Below are positions 18,614-27,010 of a DNA stretch of 64,000 nt, piece by piece. Source of the DNA: Pseudoalteromonas carrageenovora IAM 12662 (GTDB lineage: Bacteria; Pseudomonadota; Gammaproteobacteria; Enterobacterales; Alteromonadaceae); assembly GCF_900239935.1 (NCBI RefSeq), contig NZ_LT965928.1, positions 2,621,520 through 2,685,519 of the forward strand, read 5' to 3'. Made by a program: the position numbers and the translations under genes. Position 1 is the stretch's first letter. The number at the start of each line of letters is the position of its first letter. Under the pieces are notes generated by a model that did no database searches, was not told where the DNA came from, and was given only the letters and a program-made list of their open reading frames with translations.

Positions 18614-19057
18614 ATGTCTAAAACACCAAATAAACAATCACTGCTTGGTAAAGCACCAGCAAGAAAAAAAACACCCCAAAAAAGAAAGCCTCAGCCTTCA
18701 ACCCAGCGTCCACAAACAAATAACGCAAATGCACAAACTCTCGATGATAAATGCAAACACACCAAACCTAAAAAAGGGTTATTTATAACACTTGCAGTTA
18801 TAGCGGTGATTATTTTAGCGTTTCCAAAACCGACCTTACTCACCTATAAAAAATTAGGGATGGTAAGTGAAAGTATTTATTGGCCAGGTGTTTTTGGTAA
18901 AGGCGCAATGCTTATTGATTCAAACTTACACCCACAGCTTGATTCTAAGCGTAAATCCCTTTATTTATGCAGTGATTTACAAAAACCACAAAGCTGCCAA
19001 AAGTATCAAGTGATAGCTGACAATGGTTTATTTGCTGCAATAGGCAGTTACTTTTAG
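18614..19057 (+). CDS. Unknown protein with a basic N-terminus and one membrane segment
   Basis: A 147-residue protein I do not recognise. Residues 1-55 are Lys/Pro/Gln-rich and probably disordered (KTPQKRKPQPSTQRPQ). Residues about 56-72 form one hydrophobic span (FITLAVIAVIILAF), followed by a soluble domain of about 75 residues with two cysteines (YLCSDL, KPQSCQKYQ) and an aromatic ending, AIGSYF. The charge distribution predicts the N-terminus in the cytoplasm and the C-terminal domain in the periplasm, where the cysteines may pair. It is divergent from the receiver gene. Confidence 0.65.
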   Translation: MSKTPNKQSLLGKAPARKKTPQKRKPQPSTQRPQTNNANAQTLDDKCKHTKPKKGLFITLAVIAVIILAFPKPTLLTYKKLGMVSESIYWPGVFGKGAMLIDSNLHPQLDSKRKSLYLCSDLQKPQSCQKYQVIADNGLFAAIGSYF

Positions 19058-19163
19058 CATTAAAAAAACTAATCTGAAAATTTAAAATTACTTGGTTGAA
19101 AGGTGTGCAAAAGATCAACATAATGGCGCTCCTTTTTTCAACAACTGAACTATTGAAACGACC

Positions 19164-19409
19164 ATGCTAAACGAGCTAGATTGGCTTTTAAACACGACAC
19201 TACTTGCACTAGGTTTAGGTGCATTCTTTATTAACCAGATAACACTGCTGCGCATTGCCGCCATTAGTGCTTGTGGTTTGTTATTCTTATCATTTAGCTT
19301 AGATCTTATGTCGTCGAGTGTTATTTCAAATATGAGTTTAGTGTTGATCAACACTTTTTACTTGTTTAAAGTTTATACATTTGGGCAGTTTAACGTAACC
19401 CCAAATTAA
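19164..19409 (+). CDS. Small unknown membrane protein
   Basis: An 81-residue protein with two or three hydrophobic stretches (LLNTTLLALGLGAFFIN, LRIAAISACGLLFLSFSLDL, MSLVLINTFYLFKVY). The layout is like small inner-membrane proteins, but I do not recognise a family. The Shine-Dalgarno is weak. A terminator follows 25 bases downstream, which supports a real transcript on this strand. A 79-codon frame on the other strand overlaps it and looks like a shadow. Confidence 0.55.
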   Translation: MLNELDWLLNTTLLALGLGAFFINQITLLRIAAISACGLLFLSFSLDLMSSSVISNMSLVLINTFYLFKVYTFGQFNVTPN

Positions 19410-19433
19410 CAACTTCTCCTTAGAATATTTGAT

Positions 19434-19458
19434 AGCCCAGCATTGCTGGGCTTTTTTA
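19434..19458 (+). terminator. Rho-independent terminator
   Basis: AGCCCAGC (19434-19441) pairs with GCTGGGCT (19445-19452) across a 3-nt loop, followed by a T run. Confidence 0.9.
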
Positions 19459-19536
19459 TATTAAAATTTAAAGTTTGGGGTTCACAATGAACTGAGATAA
19501 AATTTATTACGTATTATTCTAAATTTAGGTCTTACT

Positions 19537-20118
19537 ATGCCTTTATCTGACTTTGATTTATTTTTATCTTCTATGGAAGATGTAAAACCAATAAACCACG
19601 ATACTGTTACTCCCATTTCAAATAGCCACAGTGCAACCCTAGCCCAACAAGAAAAACGTAAAGCAGCACAAACTAATCTAGCAAATGATGAAAATTACTT
19701 ACAATCTGAGCATGTTGAAATATTAGACCCACTCGCTATATTAAGCTTTAAAAAAGATGGCGTACAAAGTGCGGTTTTCAAAAACTTACGTTTAGCTAAA
19801 TACCAAGTAGATGCCACGCTTGACCTCCATGGGCAATTACTTAAAAACGCACGTAACACTTTATTTAGCTTTATTGCTGATTGTCACCAGCGAAATATAC
19901 GTGTTGTATTAATACGCCACGGGATCGGCATAAAAAATAAAGCTAAACCAGGCATTTTAAAAAGCTATGTAAACAAGTGGCTACAAGAGTTGCCTCAAGT
20001 ATTGGCTTTTCATACCGCACTTAGGCACCACGGTGGAAGCGGTGCTACTTATGTATTACTTAAAAAAAGTGAAGACAAGAAAAACGAAAACCGAGAAATA
20101 CACAGTAAGCGGGGTTAA
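19537..20118 (+). CDS. smrA: Smr-domain DNA/RNA endonuclease SmrA
   Basis: A 193-residue protein with a disordered N-terminal 60 residues and a C-terminal Smr (MutS2-related) domain at about 90-180. The core motifs are complete: TLDLHGQLLKNAR (the LDLHG motif), VVLIRHGIGIKNK (usually HGxG), GILKSYVNKWLQ and HHGGSGATYVLLK. Stand-alone Smr proteins of this size in gammaproteobacteria are annotated as SmrA, with nicking nuclease activity shown for the E. coli homologue (YdaL). Its stop codon overlaps that of a convergent 48-codon gene. Confidence 0.88.
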   Translation: MPLSDFDLFLSSMEDVKPINHDTVTPISNSHSATLAQQEKRKAAQTNLANDENYLQSEHVEILDPLAILSFKKDGVQSAVFKNLRLAKYQVDATLDLHGQLLKNARNTLFSFIADCHQRNIRVVLIRHGIGIKNKAKPGILKSYVNKWLQELPQVLAFHTALRHHGGSGATYVLLKKSEDKKNENREIHSKRG

Positions 20119-20261
20119 TCCGCTACCGTTAACTCTTCCTTGGTTTGAACTTTTGAAGGGATATCTTCGGCATTAGCCTGATTAAACCAAGCAGAAACGC
20201 CAAGTACTACAATAGAAATGATAACTAGGCTTAATTTAACGCCACTTTGACTCGATTTCAT
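20115..20261 (-). CDS. Short membrane-anchored peptide, 48 residues
   Basis: An ORF with a good ribosome site (GAGGG, then ATG at 20261). It codes for a polar start MKSSQSGVK, one hydrophobic segment (LSLVIISIVVLGVSAWF) and a short acidic tail ending EELTVAD. It could be a single-pass inner-membrane peptide, or a small exported one, because the sequence NQANAED after the hydrophobic core resembles a signal peptidase I site. I recognise no family. The stop codon overlaps the smrA stop on the other strand. A perfect 19-bp inverted repeat is immediately upstream. Confidence 0.6.
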   Translation of the reverse strand: MKSSQSGVKLSLVIISIVVLGVSAWFNQANAEDIPSKVQTKEELTVAD

Positions 20262-20270
20262 AACACCCTC

Positions 20271-20320
20271 TTTGTAATTTTTATTAGTGAGAACAGCTTT
20301 ACACTAATAAAAATTACAAA
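20271..20320. repeat. Perfect 19-bp inverted repeat upstream of the 48-codon gene
   Basis: TTTGTAATTTTTATTAGTG (20271-20289) and its exact complement (20302-20320) flank a 12-nt loop. The left arm ends three bases from the GAGGG ribosome site of the 48-codon gene. The stem is AT-rich and lacks a trailing T run in either direction, so it is not an ordinary terminator. It may be an operator or an mRNA hairpin. Confidence 0.75.
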
Positions 20321-20357
20321 TGTTAACAAGCTGTTTTTTAAACTAATTAGCTATCTC

Positions 20358-21278
20358 TTAATAACCTTTAGTTCTATCTATTGTATTATTAAGTGAAACG
20401 CCCTGATTTAAGCATTCAACATTTTTTGCTATTTGATCTATTACGCTATCAATATCAGATAATGCTGCACAGTGCGGAGTTAAAGTAACTTTAGGATGGC
20501 ACCAGTATGGATGTTCTTGTGCTAGCGGCTCTTGCTCAAATACGTCAAGCGTTGCGCCGCGCAAAGTATTATTATTTAAGGCGTTTAATAAATCTGGTTC
20601 TACGACATGTCCTCCTCGAGCCACATTAATAACTACAGCATGTTCAGGTAATTTAGATAGCAAGGAGCCATTAATAATACCTTGCGTTGCCTGTGTAAGA
20701 GGAAGTAAACACACTAAGTAATCAACGTTAGGAAGCATATTGCTAAGGCCTTGCTCAGCGTAAAAAATATCTACACCAGTTACATTTTTACCACTTTGTG
20801 CCCACGCACTTACCTTAAAGCCATTATTAATAAGTTTTTGTGCACATGCTTTGCCTAGCTCTCCATAGCCAAGAATACCAACATGCTTATTTTTGAATGC
20901 GCGTTTTGGTTTCCACGTTTGCTGCGCTTGTTTTAGGTAATACTCTTTTAAACGAAGCTTTTGAGCTAACACATGTGTTAGCACATATTCAGCCATATCC
21001 TCTGCAAGTTGCTCATCAACAATACGAACAACGTCCACCTTATCATTTAAAAGTGATAAATCTATACTATCTACACCGGCACCAAATGACGACACAGCTT
21101 TTAAATTAGGTAGCTGTTGCCACATAGCCTCAGGTGCATTCCAAGCAAGTACAAATTCAACACCTTCTACATTTTTACACGCGGGCCATTGCTCTATCAG
21201 GGTATTGGGCAAACGCTGTTGTAACTTGGTTATCAGTTTTGTGTTATCTCGTCCAGTTATAGCCACTAATACCGACAT
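20358..21278 (-). CDS. D-2-hydroxyacid dehydrogenase (GhrA-like)
   Basis: An NAD(P)-dependent oxidoreductase of 306 residues. The start is set at the ATG at 21278 (MSVLVAITG) because AGGAGAAT lies just before it; the frame is open five codons further without such a site. The nucleotide fold carries GILGYGELGKACAQKL. The catalytic Arg is in NVARGGHVVE, the Glu in FEQEPLAQEHPYW and the His in LTPHCAALSD. Family proteins near this size, such as GhrA, reduce glyoxylate and hydroxypyruvate; the true substrate cannot be read from sequence. It has its own transcription unit. Confidence 0.85.
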   Translation of the reverse strand: MSVLVAITGRDNTKLITKLQQRLPNTLIEQWPACKNVEGVEFVLAWNAPEAMWQQLPNLKAVSSFGAGVDSIDLSLLNDKVDVVRIVDEQLAEDMAEYVLTHVLAQKLRLKEYYLKQAQQTWKPKRAFKNKHVGILGYGELGKACAQKLINNGFKVSAWAQSGKNVTGVDIFYAEQGLSNMLPNVDYLVCLLPLTQATQGIINGSLLSKLPEHAVVINVARGGHVVEPDLLNALNNNTLRGATLDVFEQEPLAQEHPYWCHPKVTLTPHCAALSDIDSVIDQIAKNVECLNQGVSLNNTIDRTKGY

Positions 21279-21407
21279 AAATTCTCCTAGCAATACAAAG
21301 TTTATAAACTAACACTTTAAAAAGTCACACAACTGCAAAGTAATTGTCACACCCTTTTTTTAATCTTATAGGTATGGCGAATAGGCCAAATTGAAGATGA
21401 GGTTAAT

Positions 21408-23114
21408 ATGATAAGTGTTGATAAAGTAATTGCTGCAAATTTACCACAACTAGATAACTCTCCAAAGGTAAAAGGGTTAGTAAAAAAAGGCCTTGGTTAT
21501 TTGCTACATGAACAAGAGTTTGTTGCTTTTGGCGATGCATATCCTCACCTACAAGGATTAGAGTTTGTTGAGCAAGTGCTTGATGAGCTCAATTTTGATA
21601 CTCGTTATAAACCAAAGCAAATAGAGCATATACCAACAGAAGATAAGTTAGTCATTGTTGCTAACCACCCTATTGGCTCATTAGACGCATTAGCGCTCAT
21701 TAAAGTACTCTCAGGTGTTAGGCAAGATTTAAAAGTAGTAGCTAACCGTATGCTAATGTCGGTAACGCCGATGCACTCTCTTTTACTGCCTGTAGATAAC
21801 TTATCTGGGATGAGTAAAAAACAAGAGCTAAACAACATACAAAATCATTTAAAAAGCGAGGGAGCCTTGCTCATCTTTCCTGCTGGTGAAGTATCTCGTT
21901 TAGGGCCAACCGGTATAAAGGACTGCAAATGGAATAGTGGCTTTTTACGCATGGCAAAAAAAGCTAACTGCCCTATTCTACCTATTTATATTAAAGCTAA
22001 GAACAGTCCTCTGTTTTATGGCACTTCGATGATTTACAAGCCTTTGGCTAGCTTGCTATTAGTAAAAGAAATGTTTAAGCAACGTCAAAAATCATTAGAG
22101 TTTGAAATAGGTGCCTCAATCCCTCCAGAGTCATATTTAATAGAAAACTTAAAAGACAAAGAGGTTGTAAACCTAATTCGCAAGCAGCTATATCGCCTTA
22201 CCACTAAAAAAACATTACCACTAAAAACACAAACTCCTATTGCAGTGCCGGAGTGCAGAAAAGAGCTTAAAAAAGCCATAGAACAATGTAAGTTACTGGG
22301 TAAAACCTTAGATGGTATGCATATCCACCTATACCAATATACAGGTAGTTCACCTATTTTTAGAGAGCTTGGGCGCCTTAGAGAAATTGCCTTTAGAGCC
22401 GTGGGTGAAGGAAGTGGTAAACGCCGCGACATAGATAAATATGATATGGACTATCAACATTTGGTACTTTGGGATCCCACCCAGTTAGAACTTGTAGGTG
22501 CTTATAGGCTTGCATGTGCAAAAGACATTATAGATAAACATGGGAGAGAAGGTTTATACACCGACAGCTTATTTAGCTATACCGATGCTATGAAACCTTA
22601 TTTAGAACAAGGCATAGAGTTAGGCAGAAGCTTTGTACAACCTAAATATTGGGGGCGAAAAAGCTTAGATTATCTGTGGTATGGGATTGGTGCTTTTGTA
22701 AAAAACTATCCGCAATACCGTTATTTATTTGGCGCTGTAAGCGTTCCAAATACGTTACCAGATCAAGCAAAAGCCATGTTAATTCATTATTACCAACACT
22801 ATTATAAAACTGATGAAGCGCTTGCAAGCCCTAATAATGAGTTTAAGCCTAGCGAGCAAGAGCTCATACAATGTAATAATGTTTTTAGCGGTAACGACGT
22901 AAAAGAAGACTTTGTTGAGCTTAAACACGTTCTTGCAAATATGAGTGTGCAAGTACCTACTTTATTTAAACAATATACTGAGCTTTGTAAGCCTGGCGGG
23001 GTAAAATTTTTAAGCTTTAGCATCGATCCCGATTTTAATAATTGTATCGATGGACTAGTACTCGTAGATATGCAAAACGTGAAAGACAACAAAGCAAAGC
23101 GTTACCTAGGCTAA
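21408..23114 (+). CDS. Two-domain acyltransferase, OlsF-like (ornithine lipid synthesis)
   Basis: A 568-residue fusion. Residues about 70-270 are a lysophospholipid-type acyltransferase domain, with NHPIGSLDAL at 86-95 and LLIFPAGEVSR further on. Residues about 300-480 are a GNAT-like OlsB/hemolysin-type N-acyltransferase domain, with LREIAFRAVGEGSGKRRDIDKYD, VGAYRLACA and IELGRSFVQPKYWG. This architecture matches OlsF, described from Serratia, which makes ornithine lipids in one protein instead of by OlsB plus OlsA. The domain order, N-terminal O-acylation and C-terminal N-acylation, is the same. GAGGTTAAT precedes the ATG. The call rests on motif reading; the acyl acceptor could be another amino acid. 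Confidence 0.75.
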   Translation: MISVDKVIAANLPQLDNSPKVKGLVKKGLGYLLHEQEFVAFGDAYPHLQGLEFVEQVLDELNFDTRYKPKQIEHIPTEDKLVIVANHPIGSLDALALIKVLSGVRQDLKVVANRMLMSVTPMHSLLLPVDNLSGMSKKQELNNIQNHLKSEGALLIFPAGEVSRLGPTGIKDCKWNSGFLRMAKKANCPILPIYIKAKNSPLFYGTSMIYKPLASLLLVKEMFKQRQKSLEFEIGASIPPESYLIENLKDKEVVNLIRKQLYRLTTKKTLPLKTQTPIAVPECRKELKKAIEQCKLLGKTLDGMHIHLYQYTGSSPIFRELGRLREIAFRAVGEGSGKRRDIDKYDMDYQHLVLWDPTQLELVGAYRLACAKDIIDKHGREGLYTDSLFSYTDAMKPYLEQGIELGRSFVQPKYWGRKSLDYLWYGIGAFVKNYPQYRYLFGAVSVPNTLPDQAKAMLIHYYQHYYKTDEALASPNNEFKPSEQELIQCNNVFSGNDVKEDFVELKHVLANMSVQVPTLFKQYTELCKPGGVKFLSFSIDPDFNNCIDGLVLVDMQNVKDNKAKRYLG

Positions 23115-23131
23115 TTAGCATTAACTTAACT

Positions 23132-23147
23132 GCGAGCATGTGCTCGC
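23132..23147. terminator. Hairpin between the convergent olsF-like and dapE genes
   Basis: GCGAGCA and TGCTCGC (23132-23147) form a 7-bp stem with a 2-nt loop, extended by weaker pairing of TTAAC and GTTAG. A short T-rich tail follows on the + strand. It is probably a shared terminator, but the T run is poor. Confidence 0.5.
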
Positions 23148-23149
23148 TG

Positions 23150-24346
23150 TTAGTTTTCGTTTATAAAAATACGCGATAATAGATTAGTATAAATACCCTC
23201 AATCTTAATTAAATCATTAATTGAAACATGTTCGTTAGTTTGGTGAATCGTTTTATTTAGTACACCACACTCTATTACTTGGGTATGGTTATTTGAAAAA
23301 AAACGCCCATCTGATGTGCCACCGCTGGTACTTAAAAGAGGGTAACTGCCTGTTTGCTCATAAATGGCCTCCTCTACTTGCGCTATTAAGCACCCGTTAG
23401 TATTAGCGCTGGTGTAATATGGCTCGCATGGACGCTCCCATGTGATAGATATTTTCTCTAAAAATTCATTTAATGTATTTAGTAATAATGCTTTAACAGC
23501 CGTACTGTTATAACCGTGACTATAGCGTACATTGAATGTGATTTCGCACTCACTAGGTACTAAATTATCAACCACGTTATTTATATTTATACCGGTTACT
23601 TGCAGTGTTGTTTTAGAGCTTGCTTCATCTAGAAGCCAAACTTGCTCACTTAACAAATTTACTATTTTTGCGCCCAAATGCGCGGCATTAAGTGTATTTT
23701 GAGGATACGCGACATGCCCAGCCTTACCTCTTACGGTTATACGCGCAGAGAGCGCGCCACGGCGTCCGTTTTTAATTGTATCGCCAACTTGTATTGAGCT
23801 TGTAGGCTCTCCTACAATACAACCGTCTAATACTATGCCTTGACTAATTAGCCTATTTACTATTTCTAAAGAGCCAAACTCAGCTTCACCTTCTTCATCA
23901 GACGTAATAAGCCAATAAAGTGTGCCTACTTTTGTAGATGTATTAGTAATTAAATTTTTTGTAGCGCTTAACATCGCCGCTACACCGCCCTTCATATCAG
24001 CAGCGCCTCTGCCAAAAATAGCACCATTTACTATTTTACCTTCAAAAGGAGGGCTTAACCACGCGTCACCTGTTGCTGGTACAACATCAATATGGCCAGA
24101 GAAAGCAATGCTCGGACCCTCTTTAAACTTAATACTCGCTATTAAGTTTGTTACGCCATTTATAGTAAATTTTTCATAATTAAAGCCCAACTCTGTTAAT
24201 TGCTTAATTAGCCAATCTATTGCACCCGCTTGCTCAGGTGTTACTGATTTAAAGCGAATGAGCGTCTGTAGGTACTCTACAACATCGGCTTTACTATCTG
24301 TGTGTTTTATTTGTGATTCAAGTGCCGCTAAAAACATATTAAACAT
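23150..24346 (-). CDS. dapE: Succinyl-diaminopimelate desuccinylase
   Basis: An M20-family dizinc amidohydrolase of 398 residues; it removes succinate from N-succinyl-LL-DAP in lysine and peptidoglycan synthesis. Zinc-binding and catalytic motifs are clear: SGHIDVVPATGD, FGRGAADMKGG, SDEEGEAEFG, VGEPTSS, STSGGTSDGRF and NKTIHQTNEHV. The last two distinguish DapE from ArgE. It is about 20 residues longer at the N-terminus than E. coli DapE. Two in-frame ATG codons (24346, 24337) exist and neither has a strong ribosome site, so the start is uncertain. The gene stands apart from other lysine genes. Confidence 0.93.
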   Translation of the reverse strand: MFNMFLAALESQIKHTDSKADVVEYLQTLIRFKSVTPEQAGAIDWLIKQLTELGFNYEKFTINGVTNLIASIKFKEGPSIAFSGHIDVVPATGDAWLSPPFEGKIVNGAIFGRGAADMKGGVAAMLSATKNLITNTSTKVGTLYWLITSDEEGEAEFGSLEIVNRLISQGIVLDGCIVGEPTSSIQVGDTIKNGRRGALSARITVRGKAGHVAYPQNTLNAAHLGAKIVNLLSEQVWLLDEASSKTTLQVTGININNVVDNLVPSECEITFNVRYSHGYNSTAVKALLLNTLNEFLEKISITWERPCEPYYTSANTNGCLIAQVEEAIYEQTGSYPLLSTSGGTSDGRFFSNNHTQVIECGVLNKTIHQTNEHVSINDLIKIEGIYTNLLSRIFINEN

Positions 24347-24599
24347 ACTATGTGGCCTAAGGAGCTTTTATTAAAACGTGGTTTCATGACTCCCCTATGT
24401 CAGCCCTAATACATTCTTGTGACGATGAGTAAAATAAAATGTCAATATTTGCGATTAACGAATAACGCTAAAATTAATCTAAATCAATAAAGTGCTTCAC
24501 AAGGTTCAAACATTTTTGAAACTTTGATCTAGAACAGTTTTTTAAATTTTTTATTCGTCAATAATAGCGGCAATTAAAAAGTCGTTCTCGGAGAACAGC

Positions 24600-25253
24600 A
24601 TGAAAACTCAAATTAGCATTGCATTACTTACTTCTTTACTAGCACTCTCTCCTGCTGCACACGCTAACTTTAGCGTAAATGTTGGCGCTATTAACGTTAA
24701 CCCTGACAACAGCAGCTCAGCAATTAACGAAGCGCCAACATTGGGCCTTAAAGGCGATTCAGATACACAATTAGGTATTACTATCGATTACGCATTTAAC
24801 GATAAATGGGTGCTAGAACTTATAGCAGCTACACCATTTTCTCATGATGTAAACGGCGCTGGTGGTTTGGCTGGTAATAAAATTGCGGATATAAAACAAT
24901 TACCACCTTCACTTGTCGCTCAATACCACTTTTTAGATACGAGTTATGCGCTAAGACCTTTTGTAGGTGTAGGTATAAACTACACTGCATTTTTTGACGA
25001 ACAGCCATCTCAAGCTCTTAAAACAACACTGGGCACAGATGATGTAGAAGTAAAATTAGATGATTCTTTTGGCTTTGTAGCTCAAGTAGGCGCTAACTAT
25101 AAAATTGATAAAAACTGGGGCTTGCACGCCATGGTATCGCTGATGGATATTGATACTGATGCGACGGTATACGCTAATGGTGCAAAAGCACTTACCTCAA
25201 CGGTAGAGCTAGACCCTGTAGTGGCAATGTTTGGTGTTAGATATAGTTTTTAG
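24600..25253 (+). CDS. ompW: OmpW-family outer-membrane protein
   Basis: A 217-residue precursor with a signal peptide (MKTQISIALLTSLLALSPA, cleavage after AHA). The mature part is an eight-stranded beta barrel of the OmpW family: VNVGAINVNPDNSS, DTQLGITIDYAFNDKWVLEL, PFVGVGINYTAFFDE, GANYKIDKNWGLHAMVS, and the C-terminal Phe in VRYSF as required for BAM recognition. OmpW proteins form narrow channels for hydrophobic compounds; the physiological cargo here is unknown. GGAGAACAGC precedes the ATG. Confidence 0.88.
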   Translation: MKTQISIALLTSLLALSPAAHANFSVNVGAINVNPDNSSSAINEAPTLGLKGDSDTQLGITIDYAFNDKWVLELIAATPFSHDVNGAGGLAGNKIADIKQLPPSLVAQYHFLDTSYALRPFVGVGINYTAFFDEQPSQALKTTLGTDDVEVKLDDSFGFVAQVGANYKIDKNWGLHAMVSLMDIDTDATVYANGAKALTSTVELDPVVAMFGVRYSF

Positions 25254-25274
25254 AAAGTAGTATATGTGTGTGTT

Positions 25275-25297
25275 AAAAAGGCGCTATGCGCCTTTTT
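25275..25297. terminator. Bidirectional terminator between ompW and the DUF2802 gene
   Basis: A perfect 10-bp inverted repeat (AAAAAGGCGC / GCGCCTTTTT) with a TAT loop. It has A and T runs on both sides, so it can serve both converging genes. It overlaps the stop codon region of the - strand gene. Confidence 0.88.
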
Positions 25298-25685
25298 GTT
25301 TATGTAGTGAAAAAAGTAATTCAGCTTCAGCTCTTGGTAATTCGCATTCGCGTATAACTTCATCTAATTCAGCACCGAGTTCAACCATTTTCACAGCACG
25401 AGAGTAGATCTTAGCATCGGGATCATCGTACTTTTGAGCCGCTTGTTGCTGAATTAAGTCTTGGTTTTGTTGTTCAACTTCAAGTACTCGCTTACCAATA
25501 CTCAGCAATCCGGTTCTTAACTCTGACACTTCACTTCTTAAAATATGAGTTTGCTCAGATGATTCTTTAAGCTGCTGCGAAATGGCATCGATTTCTGCAG
25601 TGTGTTTATTTTTTAATGCAATAATTAACGCCAGCGATATAAGACCTACCGCTAGCGCCGATATAGCTATACTAAGTAACAGCAT
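25284..25685 (-). CDS. DUF2802 protein of the chemotaxis operon
   Basis: A 133-residue protein. An N-terminal membrane segment (MLLLSIAISALAVGLISLAL) is followed by a coiled coil of about 60 residues (HTAEIDAISQQLKESSEQTH and onwards) and a C-terminal helix pair (YSRAVKMVELGAELDEVIRE, RAEAELLFSLHKQ). DUF2802 genes follow cheW in Pseudomonas, Shewanella and Vibrio, but their role is not established to my knowledge. It lies 17 bases after cheW and ends the cluster at a strong terminator. Confidence 0.8.
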   Translation of the reverse strand: MLLLSIAISALAVGLISLALIIALKNKHTAEIDAISQQLKESSEQTHILRSEVSELRTGLLSIGKRVLEVEQQNQDLIQQQAAQKYDDPDAKIYSRAVKMVELGAELDEVIRECELPRAEAELLFSLHKQKGA

Positions 25686-25702
25686 AATTTATTTGGTAAA
25701 GC

Positions 25703-26200
25703 TTATATATCGCTTAACTCATCCCATTCATCATCACTAAGTAGTTTATTTAAATCAACTAATATAAGTAATTCATTATCGCGATTACAAACACCTTGAA
25801 TAAACTTAGCACTTTCTTCAGTACCCACATTAGGAGCACTGTCTATTTCAGAGCTTCGCAGATAAACAACCTCAGATACGCTATCGGCTAAAATACCAAT
25901 GACTTGCTCTTCTGCTTCAATAATCAAAATTCGAGAATTATCAGTAGTATCAGCTGCTGGTAAGCCAAAACGAGAGCGAGTATCAATAACCGTTACCACG
26001 TTACCGCGAAGGTTAATAATACCAATAACATAAGAAGGCGCACCAGGTACTGGAGCAATTTCTGTATAACGAAGTATTTCTTGTACTTGCATTACATTTA
26101 CGCCGTAGGTTTCTTCCTCAAGCTTAAACGTAACCCACTGTAAAATTTCATCATTATTATCTGCATTTTTATTTGCTGACAGTAATTTATCTTGATTCAT
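25703..26200 (-). CDS. cheW: Chemotaxis coupling protein CheW
   Basis: A 165-residue cytoplasmic adapter that links CheA to chemoreceptors. It shows the CheW fold motifs QWVTFKLEEETYGVNVMQVQ, YVIGIINLRGNVVTVIDTR, ILIIEAEEQVIGILADSV and the conserved receptor-binding Arg region. It lies after parP in the same direction with a 24-bp gap, the order known from Vibrio. Confidence 0.96.
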   Translation of the reverse strand: MNQDKLLSANKNADNNDEILQWVTFKLEEETYGVNVMQVQEILRYTEIAPVPGAPSYVIGIINLRGNVVTVIDTRSRFGLPAADTTDNSRILIIEAEEQVIGILADSVSEVVYLRSSEIDSAPNVGTEESAKFIQGVCNRDNELLILVDLNKLLSDDEWDELSDI

Positions 26201-26224
26201 GCTATTACCCCGTAATGGTCATTA

Positions 26225-27007
26225 CTACTGACGGCTGTCTAAGCCTTTCTCTAATAATATATTTAAGTTGTCTACATCAATTAAAGCACACATTTTTTCT
26301 TTTATAACGCCCGCAAGCCATGGACGCTTGCTTTGGTTGGTACGCCATTTTACATCTTCTTTACTCAATGTAATGTTATTTATCAGCTTTTCAGCTAATA
26401 AGCCCCACTGACTATCGCCTAGTGTAATTAAATATTGATAGTCTAATGACGCTTCTAATTTTTCATCGTACTTCTCTGGCATTACCCAACGAGCGGTATC
26501 AACAACGTTGAGTTTTTCCTCTCGGTTAAGCATGACACCTTTAAACCACTTAGGTTTACCAAACAAATGATTTACTTCACCTAATTGATGAATACCACCT
26601 AATGCCTTTAATGGCACGGCAAGTGTGAGCCCTGCCACTTCAAAAAATAACGCCTGAAACTCACCTTCAAAATAATCAGCCTTACCATCAATTGAAAGCT
26701 GCGGCTCAACACTTTCAAGTGCGGTAGTGGTTGTTTCTACATTGTCGTTACTAACAACCTCACTAACATTTTCGGTATCAGATATTGGCACTACATCTGA
26801 AGCGAGTAAATCTTGATCGAATACTTTTTCTGCTGCTTTTAATTGCTCTTTAGGTTTTAAATGAACTTGCTCAGGCTGTGTGCCATCTGGTAGCTGCTCG
26901 AGTAACTTTGCTACTGGCTCAAGGCTATCTACAGGCTCGTCTTCACAAAGCAAAGCCCCTAGGTATTGTTTCATTACTTTTTCATTAGCAAATAATTGCT
27001 TACTCAT
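26225..27007 (-). CDS. parP: ParP, polar array protein with a CheW-like domain
   Basis: A 260-residue protein. The N-terminal half is acidic and Pro/Gln-rich without obvious fold (MSKQLFANEKVMKQYLGALL, then VVSNDNVETTTTALES). The C-terminal half, about 110-255, is CheW-like (YFEGEFQALFFEVAGLTLAV, HLFGKPKWFKGVMLNREE, WLAGVIKEKMCALIDVD). This two-part layout and position between parC and cheW match ParP of Vibrio, which retains CheA and receptors at the old pole through its C-terminal domain and binds ParC with its N-terminal part. The name rests on context and layout. Confidence 0.82.
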   Translation of the reverse strand: MSKQLFANEKVMKQYLGALLCEDEPVDSLEPVAKLLEQLPDGTQPEQVHLKPKEQLKAAEKVFDQDLLASDVVPISDTENVSEVVSNDNVETTTTALESVEPQLSIDGKADYFEGEFQALFFEVAGLTLAVPLKALGGIHQLGEVNHLFGKPKWFKGVMLNREEKLNVVDTARWVMPEKYDEKLEASLDYQYLITLGDSQWGLLAEKLINNITLSKEDVKWRTNQSKRPWLAGVIKEKMCALIDVDNLNILLEKGLDSRQ

Positions 27008-27010
27008 TCA

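Noticed and set aside
19115..19354. A 79-codon frame on the - strand overlapping the small membrane protein gene
   Set aside because: The + strand frame has coherent membrane segments and a terminator on its side; the - strand frame has neither.
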